Positions 1 through 5,173 of a DNA stretch of 5,173 nt are shown in pieces (position 1 is the stretch's first letter; every line of letters begins with the position of its first letter). Below the pieces are notes generated by a model. It was given only the letters and a program-made list of their open reading frames with translations, made no database searches and was not told the DNA's origin. Source of the stretch: an uncultured Desulfobacterales bacterium (GTDB lineage Bacteria > Desulfobacterota > Desulfobacteria > Desulfobacterales > JAFDCJ01); contig CALZJV010000472.1 of assembly GCA_945787595.1 (NCBI GenBank), positions 1 through 5,173 on the forward strand. The letters run 5' to 3'. The position numbers and the translations under genes are program-made.

Positions 1-30
1 AATGAGCTGATGATGGATAGTTGTATTCAA
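1..30 (-). CDS. Possible start of a divergent gene, cut by the window edge
   Basis: On the minus strand a perfect GGAGG (plus-strand 36-40) lies 5 nt before a TTG codon at 30-28, which opens a frame reading MNTTIHHQLI before the edge. A GTG at 34-32 is an alternative start reading MIEYNYPSSAH, but it is only 1 nt from the GGAGG. A plausible minus-strand promoter lies upstream at 62-91. Only ten or eleven codons are visible, so no product can be named and the call rests on signals alone. Confidence 0.22.
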   Translation of the reverse strand, partial: MNTTIHHQLI

Positions 31-61
31 TCACGCCTCCGGTGTTTGGTTAAAGATTTGA

Positions 62-91
62 ATTTTAATGCAGATTGGTTTTTTAGCTCAA
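62..91 (-). promoter_or_regulatory. Possible sigma70-type promoter for a divergent gene
   Basis: Read on the minus strand, TTGAGC (plus 86-91, four of six consensus -35 bases) is followed after 18 bp by TAAAAT (plus 62-67, five of six -10 bases). The predicted transcript would start near 55 and reach the GGAGG at 36-40 after a short leader. The region is AT-rich, so chance matches are expected. The support is that promoter, ribosome binding site and start codon occur in the right order. Confidence 0.28.
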
Positions 92-286
92 TTTTGAATT
101 TGATTCAAGGTCGGCCGAAAGCCCCGCATCCCCTGCTTCCAACTCATGCTTAATAATATGACCGATTGATGATATGTCCAATTTAGCTGCATAATTCCTA
201 ATAGTACAGCCCCTACAGGCCTAAGCCACAAAGGCTTTAATATATTTTTTTGAACCATCGGGTCTTAGTGGCTGAATTTTTAACAT
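83..286 (-). pseudogene. Short minus-strand reading frame interrupted by TAG
   Basis: From an ATG at 286-284 the minus strand reads 21 codons (beginning MLKIQPLRPDGSKKY), meets a TAG at 223-221, then stays open for 45 more codons to a TAA at 85-83. The second half contains CRGC and a mixed polar/hydrophobic stretch (LDISSIGHIIKHELEAGD) that looks protein-like. An AAGAG lies 9 nt before the ATG as a weak ribosome binding site. It could be a decayed small gene, a chance open frame, or a real gene in which UAG is read as an amino acid. I do not recognise the protein. The frame also overlaps the candidate minus-strand -35 box, which fits a remnant better than an active gene. Confidence 0.18.
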
Positions 287-315
287 AATTCGAGACTCTT
301 TTGAAAAAATTTAAC

Positions 316-344
316 TTGACAAATCGTGTAAAAAGATTAATATT
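316..344 (+). promoter_or_regulatory. Sigma70-type promoter for the rplU operon
   Basis: A perfect TTGACA (316-321) is followed by a -10-like TAATAT (338-343, 16-bp spacer) or AATATT (339-344, 17-bp spacer), each matching four of six consensus bases. An A/T-rich stretch just upstream (about 299-312) could act as an UP element, as expected for a strongly expressed ribosomal-protein operon. Transcription would start near 350, leaving a leader of about 45 nt before the rplU start. I see no clear hairpin or ribosomal-protein binding structure in that leader. Confidence 0.7.
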
Positions 345-395
345 TGTTGATTTTGAACTAAAGATACCAAAATTAGGTTACAGGAGGCCGATCCC

Positions 396-893
396 ATGTA
401 CGCGGTAGTGAATTCAGGCGGAAAACAATATAAAGTCCAGCAAGGACAAATCCTAAGAGTCGAAAAAATTCCAGGAGATGTTGGCAATCCTGTAACCTTT
501 GACCGGGTGTTGATGTTTTCGGACGGAGAAAACGTCAGCATCGGGCAGCCTGTACTGGAAGATATTGCGGTTGAAGGGCACATTGTTGAGCAGGGTAAGG
601 CCAAAAAGATAATTGTCTTTAAATATAAACGGCGTAAACGCTATCGTCGTAAAAAGGGACATCGCCAGGATTTTACGGCCGTTTTGATTGACGGCATTGA
701 AGCAAAAGCCCAAAAATCTTCCGAAACAAAGGACGAGTCTAAAACTGAGGCGAAGAAGCCGGCAACCAAGAAGACTGCAACGGAAAAAGAGGAACCTATA
801 AAGGCAGCGCCCGATAAAGAGGCTTCCAAGAAGTCGAAACCTAAAGTGACCACGACCAAGAAAGCTGAAGCGAACGAAAAAGACACAGCTTAG
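396..893 (+). CDS. rplU: 50S ribosomal protein L21 with a long lysine-rich C-terminal tail
   Basis: L21 binds 23S rRNA in the large ribosomal subunit. Residues 1-103 form the usual L21 body: it begins MYAVVNSGGKQYKV, and the family signature lies around residues 72-94, with the basic run KYKRRKRYRRKKGHRQ at its core. The start is well supported by AGGAGG at 382-387, 8 nt before the ATG. Most bacterial L21 proteins are about 103 residues, whereas this one has 165. The extra 62 residues are low in complexity: 18 Lys, about 12 acidic residues, many Ala, Thr, Ser and Pro, and repeated KK-containing units such as KKPATKKTATEK. The tail is probably disordered; a role in RNA binding is inference. 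It is the first gene of the operon, 46 bp before rpmA, and ends in TAG. Confidence 0.97.
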   Translation: MYAVVNSGGKQYKVQQGQILRVEKIPGDVGNPVTFDRVLMFSDGENVSIGQPVLEDIAVEGHIVEQGKAKKIIVFKYKRRKRYRRKKGHRQDFTAVLIDGIEAKAQKSSETKDESKTEAKKPATKKTATEKEEPIKAAPDKEASKKSKPKVTTTKKAEANEKDTA

Positions 894-939
894 TGGTTCG
901 ATTCGCAATTACAGCGATATTTAATTAAGGAGTCCAACT

Positions 940-1194
940 ATGGCTCATAAAAAAGCAGGCGGCAGTTCTAAAAACGGCCGTGACAGCAATGGACAAAGAC
1001 GAGGCGTCAAACGATTTGGCGGAGAACCGGTAAAAGCCGGCAATATACTGGTGAGGCAGCTGGGAACCAAAATCCATCCCGGTGAAAACGTTGGTATGGG
1101 CAAGGATTATACCCTGTTTGCCAAGATAGACGGCACCGTTTCCTATGAAAGAAAGGGACGTGCGAATAAAAAAGTCAGCGTTTATGCAGAGTGA
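940..1194 (+). CDS. rpmA: 50S ribosomal protein L27
   Basis: L27 is a small 50S protein whose flexible N-terminus reaches the peptidyl-transferase centre. The 84-residue product has the normal family length and starts [16 protein letters not shown], the conserved N-terminus, with no sign of the cleaved leader found in Firmicutes. The signature region reads [15 protein letters not shown] (residues 34-48), with Leu41 where many L27 proteins have Arg. It is followed by the conserved [12 protein letters not shown] (residues 54-65). AAGGAG at 927-932, 7 nt before the ATG, fixes the start. The TGA stop overlaps the GTG start of obgE by 4 bp, which points to translational coupling between the two genes. 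Confidence 0.98.
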   Translation: MAHKKAGGSSKNGRDSNGQRRGVKRFGGEPVKAGNILVRQLGTKIHPGENVGMGKDYTLFAKIDGTVSYERKGRANKKVSVYAE

Positions 1195-2201
1195 AATTTT
1201 TTGATGAAGCGTTCATTTCCATTCAATCCGGAGACGGCGGCCGCGGATGTGTGAGCTTCAGGCGTGAAAAATTTATACCCCGCGGTGGTCCGGACGGCGG
1301 TGATGGGGGCAAAGGCGGTGATGTTGTTCTAACATGCACATCGCAGCGACGCACCTTATATTCATTTCGATTTAAACGCGAGTTCAAAGCTAAAAATGGA
1401 GGCCACGGCCAAGGGAGGCGGAAGACCGGTAAAAACGGTGAGGACCTTATCATCGAAATTCCGCCGGGAACCCTAATCAAAGATGCACAAACCAATGATA
1501 TTCTAAAAGATATCACCCAACCCCGCGAATCGTTTATCGTTGCCAAGGGCGGCCGGGGAGGCCAGGGCAATTATCGATTTAAATCTTCCACCCACCGTGT
1601 TCCGCGGTTTGCTCAGCCCGGCGAACCCGGCCAATTTCTAAAACTCAAACTCGAGCTCAAACTTATCGCCGATGTTGGCCTCATCGGTCTGCCCAACGCC
1701 GGAAAATCCACCCTACTAGGTGCAATTTCTTCAGCAACGCCTAAAACTGCAGATTATCCTTTTACCACCCTGACCCCGAATCTCGGTGTGGTTCAGGCCG
1801 GCTGGGGAAGGCCGTTTGTGGTCGCCGATATACCTGGATTGATCGAAGGGGCCCACAACGGGGCCGGTCTAGGCATCCGGTTTTTGCGCCACATCGAACG
1901 TACCCATATTCTGGTTCACCTCATAGATACTTCGGCTATCGATCCCCAAGACCCGTTAGCGGGATATGACACGATCAACGCAGAACTGGCCGGTTACAGC
2001 CCACAGCTGGCGGAGAAACCCCAGATTCTGGTTTTAAACAAAATGGATTTACCGGGTACCGACCAGACGGCAAAAATACTTCAGGCGATGCTCAAGGATC
2101 GGGAAGTTATGTTAATTTCTTCTGTTAACCGAGAAGGCCTTGAACAGCTTATTTCAAAATTAATTGAACGACTGGATCAATTTCATGAAGATGAACAGTA
2201 A
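1191..2201 (+). CDS. obgE: Obg-family GTPase (GTPase ObgE/CgtA)
   Basis: ObgE is a GTP-binding protein that acts in late 50S assembly and in growth and stress control. The 336-residue product has the glycine-rich Obg fold at about residues 1-158 (for example [14 protein letters not shown] and [15 protein letters not shown]). The G domain follows, with G1 GLPNAGKST (166-174), G2 FTT (191-193), G3 DIPG (213-216), G4 NKMD (283-286) and G5 around ISS (309-311). All catalytic motifs are intact. It lacks the C-terminal extension seen in E. coli (about 390 residues) and B. subtilis (about 428) and ends soon after the G domain, a form I believe is common in this group. The start is GTG at 1191, inside the rpmA stop (GTGA), so translation probably depends on coupling to rpmA. 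Its 3' end overlaps proB. Confidence 0.97.
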   Translation: MKFFDEAFISIQSGDGGRGCVSFRREKFIPRGGPDGGDGGKGGDVVLTCTSQRRTLYSFRFKREFKAKNGGHGQGRRKTGKNGEDLIIEIPPGTLIKDAQTNDILKDITQPRESFIVAKGGRGGQGNYRFKSSTHRVPRFAQPGEPGQFLKLKLELKLIADVGLIGLPNAGKSTLLGAISSATPKTADYPFTTLTPNLGVVQAGWGRPFVVADIPGLIEGAHNGAGLGIRFLRHIERTHILVHLIDTSAIDPQDPLAGYDTINAELAGYSPQLAEKPQILVLNKMDLPGTDQTAKILQAMLKDREVMLISSVNREGLEQLISKLIERLDQFHEDEQ

Positions 2202-3327
2202 ATTAAGTTTTGGACGCGCGAAACGGATCGTTGTTAAAGTGGGCAGCAACGTTCTGACCGAAGACAATGGTTTGAATTTGAAAGCCATAAGGTCCATCGC
2301 CCGCCAAATTTGTCGATTGATCGAAAGCGGACTGGAAGTGATCCTGGTGTCTTCCGGGGCCATGGCTTCGGGCGTTAAAAAAATCGGACTTGACGCCAGA
2401 CCGGATGAACTCCCCAAACGCCAGGCAGTCGCCGCCATCGGACAGGCCGGCCTGATGATGGAATATGAGAAGGCATTTGGCCGCTATCACCGGAAAGTTG
2501 CTCAGATTCTTCTGACCAGCGAAGATCTCTCTAGTCGAAAACGATACTTAAACGCCCGAAACACCCTTTGTACCCTGTTGTCCTGGAAGGTAATTCCGAT
2601 TATTAATGAAAACGATACGGTCTGGGTTGAAGAGATCAAACTTGGTGACAACGACAATCTTGCCGCCATGATCACCCTGATGATGGATGCGGATATGCTG
2701 ATCAACCTTACGGATATAGACGGTCTTTTCACCAAGGACCCGCGGACCTGTCAGGAAGCGGAATTGATTTCCACCGTTTCAACCATCAGTAAGGAAACTG
2801 AAAAATTGGCCGGTGATATCCCCGGCGCGCTGGGAACCGGCGGTATGATCAGCAAAATTAAAGCGGCCAGAAAGGTTAATTCCGCCGGTGTGCCCATGGT
2901 GATTGCCAGAGGTGACCTGCCCAATATATTGCTCAAACTGTTTGCCGGACAAAAACATGGAACTTATTTTATCCCCAAAAAAGAGAAGCTGGCCAGTCGC
3001 AAGTGTTGGATTGGCTTTTCGTTAAAACCCAAGGGGATCATCAAGATAGATGATGGCGCCGTGAAGGCGCTTTTAACCAACGGCAAAAGTCTGCTTCCCA
3101 GTGGTATTATCGCGGTTCAGGATGATTTTGGCATCGGTGCACCGGTGGAATTTCAGAACCGACACAGTGAAACATTGGGAATCGGCCTGGTTAATTACAG
3201 CTCGACTGAAATCCAAAAAATCATGGGACTGAAATCCAGCCACATCAAACAGGTGCTGGGCCATAAATCCTATGACGAGGTTATTCACCGGGATAATCTT
3301 GCAATCACGGGAGGTCGTGATGTATAA
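2185..3327 (+). CDS. proB: Glutamate 5-kinase with C-terminal PUA domain
   Basis: ProB phosphorylates the side-chain carboxylate of glutamate with ATP, the first and usually proline-inhibited step of cytoplasmic proline synthesis. With the chosen start it has 380 residues. The amino-acid kinase domain covers about residues 10-270: KVGSN (18-22), SSGAMASG (56-63), NENDTV (141-146), DIDGLFTKDPR (177-187) and GTGGMISKIKAA (217-228). A PUA domain follows from about 282 to 360, giving the long, two-domain form as in E. coli (367 residues). Starts at 2164 (TTG), 2185 (ATG) and 2191 (ATG) are possible. I chose 2185 because the only ribosome-binding-like bases, GGA at 2174-2176, lie 8 nt before it; 2191 is the main alternative. 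The gene overlaps obgE by 17 bp, which suggests translational coupling. Confidence 0.96.
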   Translation: MKMNSKLSFGRAKRIVVKVGSNVLTEDNGLNLKAIRSIARQICRLIESGLEVILVSSGAMASGVKKIGLDARPDELPKRQAVAAIGQAGLMMEYEKAFGRYHRKVAQILLTSEDLSSRKRYLNARNTLCTLLSWKVIPIINENDTVWVEEIKLGDNDNLAAMITLMMDADMLINLTDIDGLFTKDPRTCQEAELISTVSTISKETEKLAGDIPGALGTGGMISKIKAARKVNSAGVPMVIARGDLPNILLKLFAGQKHGTYFIPKKEKLASRKCWIGFSLKPKGIIKIDDGAVKALLTNGKSLLPSGIIAVQDDFGIGAPVEFQNRHSETLGIGLVNYSSTEIQKIMGLKSSHIKQVLGHKSYDEVIHRDNLAITGGRDV

Positions 3328-3354
3328 GCGGTGGGTAAGCCGGAACCAATAAAA

Positions 3355-3389
3355 TGACGATTGAAAATTGACGAATGACGAATGATGGA
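3355..3389 (+). repeat. 7-bp tandem repeat (TGACGAW type), five units
   Basis: Five consecutive heptamers can be read: TGACGAT, TGAAAAT, TGACGAA, TGACGAA and TGATGGA, starting at 3355, 3362, 3369, 3376 and 3383. Each begins with TGA, and because 7 is not a multiple of 3, consecutive units put a stop codon in all three frames. The same motif recurs in copy B (TGAATAT, TGACGAT, TGAAGAT at 4865-4885). Confidence 0.75.
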
Positions 3390-3429
3390 ATCGCTTCACT
3401 CTGTCTTTTTATTAAACAGATTGAGTTCC
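3387..3429. repeat. Imperfect palindrome inside element copy A
   Basis: The left arm begins GGAA (3387-3390) and ends TCTGT (3400-3404). The right arm begins ACAGA (3416-3420) and ends TTCC (3426-3429). Pairing ACAGA with TCTGT, then TTGAG with TTCAC across one mismatch and one G-T pair, then GGAA with TTCC leaves a small bulge (about 4 nt) in the left arm and an 11-nt loop rich in T. It is not followed by a T-tract, so it is not a standard terminator. In copy B the right arm has lost its match. Confidence 0.55.
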
Positions 3430-3520
3430 AATTTTAAGTTATCGAGTAACCAGTATCAAGGTTCAAGTGTCTATCTCATGAAAACCAAAGACGTATGTCT
3501 CTAATATCGGACTATAGCTT

Positions 3521-4777
3521 ATGGATATAAAATCAACAATTCAAGACATGGCAAAAGCGGCCAGAGAGGCATCCAAAAAACTGGTTCGAGTTTCCACAGA
3601 TCAAAAAAATGAGGCGTTGTTATCCATCGCGGCAGGCCTGGCAAAAGAAGCCGCCTTCATTAAAGAGGAAAATCAAAAGGATCTTGCCAGGGCTCAAGAA
3701 ATGGGCCTTTCCAGCGCCATGCTGGATCGATTGGCGATTAAAGAAACCACCATCACCTCCATGGTTAACGGGCTCAGAGACGTCGAAGGTTTGAAAGACC
3801 CTGTCGCTACTATGGGCCCGACATGGATTCGGCCCAACGGGCTTCAAATTGCCCGTATGCGAATCCCGCTGGGGGTCATCGGTATCATCTATGAATCAAG
3901 ACCCAATGTGACCGTAGATGCCGCCGGATTATGCCTTAAAGCCGGCAATGCCGTCATTTTGCGTGGTGGCTCGGAAGCTTTTCATTCAAACCAGGCACTG
4001 GCGGCTATCATAGACCGGGCGCTAAACAATGCAGGGATGCCGCAAAAATCCGTCCAGGTAGTGCCGGTTCGGGATCGGGAGGCCGTCTTAATGCTTTTAA
4101 ATCAGGAAGAATTTATGGATCTCATCATTCCCCGGGGAGGGGAAGGGCTCATCCGTTTTGTAGTGGAAAACTCTAAAATTCCTGTTTTGAAGCATTATAA
4201 AGGGGTTTGTCATGTTTTCGTAGACACAGATGCCGACCTGGATATGGCGCAAGACATTTCCTTTAATGCCAAGGTTCAACGTCCCGGGGTGTGCAATGCT
4301 ATGGAGACACTGCTAGTGCATCAGTCGGCGGCTGAATCTTTTTTACCCCCGATGGCCAAACGATTTAGCGGGGCAGGGGTGGAGCTCAGAGGGTGTGCCA
4401 AGACATGCCGTATATTACCCGATGTTAAGAAGGCTCAAGAATCGGACTGGCCGGCTGAATATCTCGATTTGATCCTTGCCGTCAAGGTCGTTGAAGATAT
4501 GGATGAAGCTATCGCACACGTGGCAACATACTCTTCCAACCATACCGATGCCATCGTGACCCGCGATTATGAGCGGGCCAGGCGATTCGTTCGCGAAGTT
4601 GATTCATCGGTGGTGTTGGTTAACGCATCAACGCGGTTTAATGACGGCGGACAACTGGGGCTGGGTGCTGAAATCGGAATCAGCACCTCCAAACTTCACG
4701 CTTTCGGTCCCATGGGAGTGGAGGAGTTGACAACCACAAAATATGTGGTGATGGGTGATGGGCAGATACGTAATTAA
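3521..4777 (+). CDS. proA: Glutamate-5-semialdehyde dehydrogenase (gamma-glutamyl phosphate reductase)
   Basis: ProA reduces the gamma-glutamyl phosphate made by ProB to glutamate-5-semialdehyde with NADPH, the second step of proline synthesis. The 418-residue product is full length (E. coli 417) and belongs to the aldehyde dehydrogenase superfamily. Visible family landmarks are [20 protein letters not shown] (124-143) with LRGGSEA (147-153), the catalytic cysteine C258 in [14 protein letters not shown], and [20 protein letters not shown] (367-386) with KLHAFGPMG (391-399). The ATG at 3521 gives the usual N-terminal helix ([20 protein letters not shown]). Only a weak GGA at 3509-3511 precedes it, so translation may be modest; ATG 3548 is a less likely start. 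It lies 193 bp after proB, with a repeat element in the gap and a second copy of that element downstream. Confidence 0.97.
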   Translation: MDIKSTIQDMAKAAREASKKLVRVSTDQKNEALLSIAAGLAKEAAFIKEENQKDLARAQEMGLSSAMLDRLAIKETTITSMVNGLRDVEGLKDPVATMGPTWIRPNGLQIARMRIPLGVIGIIYESRPNVTVDAAGLCLKAGNAVILRGGSEAFHSNQALAAIIDRALNNAGMPQKSVQVVPVRDREAVLMLLNQEEFMDLIIPRGGEGLIRFVVENSKIPVLKHYKGVCHVFVDTDADLDMAQDISFNAKVQRPGVCNAMETLLVHQSAAESFLPPMAKRFSGAGVELRGCAKTCRILPDVKKAQESDWPAEYLDLILAVKVVEDMDEAIAHVATYSSNHTDAIVTRDYERARRFVREVDSSVVLVNASTRFNDGGQLGLGAEIGISTSKLHAFGPMGVEELTTTKYVVMGDGQIRN

Positions 4778-4854
4778 ACGTCTCGGAAACTCTACATCTT
4801 ATTGAAAGTAATATTTTTTTCTAAGGTTTTGGCCTTACTCAACCTAACCCGGAC

Positions 4855-5013
4855 AAGCCGGAATTGAATATTGACGATTGAAGATTTGTTGTATCGCTCT
4901 CCGAGGCGTAGGCGCTAAATCCCCTACGAGCCGGAGGCTTCGCTCTGTCTTTTCAATTTAAATCGATAGCATTCCTTATTTGTAATTGATAGAGTAGATT
5001 CTGAATCTGGTTC
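4855..5013 (+). repeat. Intergenic dispersed element, copy B (proA-nadD gap)
   Basis: This 159-bp segment is homologous to copy A at 3337-3464, in the same orientation: AAGCCGGAA (4855-4863), TGACGATTGAA (4872-4882), GCTTCGCTCTGTCTTTT (4937-4953), TTCC (4972-4975), GAGTA (4992-4996) and GGTTC (5009-5013). Three heptamers (TGAATAT, TGACGAT, TGAAGAT) run from 4865 to 4885. It is about 30 bp longer than copy A, mainly because of an extra hairpin sequence at 4899-4936. No coding frame runs through it. Ends are approximate. Confidence 0.7.
4899..4936. repeat. Strong imperfect hairpin, extra insert of element copy B
   Basis: The arms CTCCGAGGCGTAGG (4899-4912) and CCTACGAGCCGGAG (4923-4936) pair over 5 bp, break for 3 mismatched positions, then pair over 6 bp, closing a 10-nt loop. 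The direct repeat CGCTCT stands on both sides (4895-4900 and 4941-4946). The sequence is much more GC-rich than its surroundings and absent from copy A. No T-tract follows closely, so it is not a typical rho-independent terminator, although it could stall exonucleases or RNA polymerase. Confidence 0.65.
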
Positions 5014-5016
5014 TAA

Positions 5017-5048
5017 TAACTAATAACGATTAACGATTAACGAATAAC
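5017..5048 (+). repeat. 7-bp tandem repeat (TAACGAW type) just before nadD
   Basis: The units are TAACTAA (5017-5023), TAACGAT (5024-5030), TAACGAT (5031-5037), TAACGAA (5038-5044) and a partial TAAC (5045-5048). They differ from the TGACGAW heptamers of the intergenic elements mainly by A for G at the second position, so they look like one repeat family. The array ends 11 nt before the nadD start and overlaps the weak ribosome binding site ACAGG (5047-5051). Confidence 0.75.
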
Positions 5049-5059
5049 AGGTTTGCACG

Positions 5060-5173
5060 ATGCGTTTCGGACTCTTCGGTGGAACTTTCAACCCGATTCA
5101 TCTGGGGCATCTTCGAGCGGCGTTGGAAGTAAAAGAAGGTTTTGAACTGGAGGAAATTTTTTTAATACCGGCC
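5060..5173 (+). CDS. nadD: Nicotinate-mononucleotide adenylyltransferase, N-terminal part
   Basis: NadD joins the AMP part of ATP to nicotinate mononucleotide, giving deamido-NAD, in cytoplasmic NAD synthesis. Only the first 38 codons are present; the frame is open at the window edge. The visible part begins [20 protein letters not shown], which contains the nucleotidyltransferase signature GGTFNPIH and the HxGH ATP-binding motif (residues 14-17). It continues into the expected helix and the strand IFLIPA. The start follows a weak ACAGG (5047-5051) at 8 nt spacing and the heptamer array. The downstream genes expected from related genomes cannot be seen here. Confidence 0.95.
   Translation, partial: MRFGLFGGTFNPIHLGHLRAALEVKEGFELEEIFLIPA

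Larger units (their letters stand above)
1..395. other. AT-rich upstream region without a convincing complete gene
   Basis: This stretch precedes rplU and is clearly richer in A and T than the genes that follow. I find no recognisable complete protein or RNA gene in it. It holds the rplU promoter at its right end, a possible minus-strand promoter and ribosome binding site at its left end, and a minus-strand reading frame interrupted by one TAG. The + strand is also open in frame 1 from the window edge to a TAA at 151-153 (50 codons), but the translation resembles nothing I know and has no coding signal. The simplest reading is a divergent intergenic region, possibly containing gene remnants. 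Confidence 0.6.
3337..3464 (+). repeat. Intergenic dispersed element, copy A (proB-proA gap)
   Basis: This 128-bp segment is a diverged copy of the segment at 4855-5013, in the same orientation. Shared blocks occur in the same order: AAGCCGGAA (3337-3345), TGACGATTGAA (3355-3365), GCTTCACTCTGTCTTTT (3393-3409, one mismatch to copy B), TTCC (3426-3429), GAGTA (3444-3448) and GGTTC (3460-3464). It opens with a heptamer array and contains a palindrome. No open reading frame runs through it. It looks like a small non-coding repeat of the MITE or REP kind. Edges are approximate, being set by where similarity to copy B fades. Confidence 0.7.

Noticed and set aside
1..153. Open + strand frame (50 codons) as the tail of an upstream gene
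   Set aside because: The translation resembles no protein I know, and the minus-strand signals in the same stretch argue the other way. An AT-rich region can stay open for 50 codons by chance.
223..251. AAGCC-ACAAA-GGCTT hairpin followed by an A/T-rich stretch and seven T, as a rho-independent terminator
   Set aside because: The stem is only 5 bp with three G-C pairs, and the T-run begins 7 nt after it. No clear + strand gene ends just upstream. It could be weakly functional but is not supportable.
453..908. Long minus-strand frame opposite rplU
   Set aside because: It is a shadow of the lysine-rich L21 coding strand: its Phe/Leu/Arg-rich translation follows from the AAG/AAA-rich codons of the real gene.
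3489..3500. AGAC-GTAT-GTCT inverted repeat before proA as an operator
   Set aside because: Four-base arms are too short to distinguish from chance, and there is no second copy near another gene.
3478..3504. Eight-codon frame MKTKDVCL before proA as a leader peptide
   Set aside because: There is no ribosome binding site, no run of proline or other regulatory codons, and no attenuator-like hairpins before proA.
4813..4837. Run of T with TAAGG/CCTTA hairpin after proA as a terminator
   Set aside because: The T-run lies before the hairpin on the + strand, and the minus-strand order gives A rather than T after the stem, so it fits a terminator in neither direction.

Overview
The window is a housekeeping block of a moderate-GC Gram-negative bacterium. 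The complete genes, all on the + strand, are rplU (ribosomal protein L21), rpmA (L27), obgE (ribosome-assembly GTPase), proB (glutamate 5-kinase) and proA (glutamate-5-semialdehyde dehydrogenase). They are followed by the first 38 codons of nadD (nicotinate-mononucleotide adenylyltransferase). From memory, this order is typical of the former Deltaproteobacteria (Desulfobacterota and relatives such as Geobacter). The short Obg without a C-terminal extension and the style of the intergenic repeats make a Desulfobacterales-type sulfate reducer my best guess. That placement is inference, not proof.

Layout: positions 1-395 are AT-rich and hold no convincing complete gene. They carry a good sigma70-type promoter for rplU (316-344). 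There are also hints of a divergent gene leaving the left edge and a short minus-strand reading frame broken by TAG. rplU and rpmA are 46 bp apart. rpmA and obgE overlap by 4 bp, and obgE and proB by 17 bp, so these four form a tight transcription unit. proB and proA are separated by 193 bp, and proA and nadD by 282 bp. I see no rho-independent terminator in either gap, so nadD may still be co-transcribed, but this is unproven.

Function: L21 and L27 belong to the 50S subunit and ObgE acts late in 50S assembly, so the first half concerns ribosome production. ProB and ProA carry out the first two steps of proline synthesis from glutamate. NadD makes the dinucleotide in NAD synthesis.

The most unusual material lies in the two longer gaps. 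Each holds a diverged copy, in the same orientation, of one intergenic element (3337-3464 and 4855-5013). Each element begins near a 7-bp tandem repeat (TGACGAW type) and contains a palindromic core; the second copy carries an extra 38-bp hairpin. A related TAACGAW heptamer array (5017-5048) sits just before nadD. L21 also carries a lysine-rich tail of about 62 residues beyond the usual family length. I found no evidence of a defence system, CRISPR array, RNA gene or intact mobile element.
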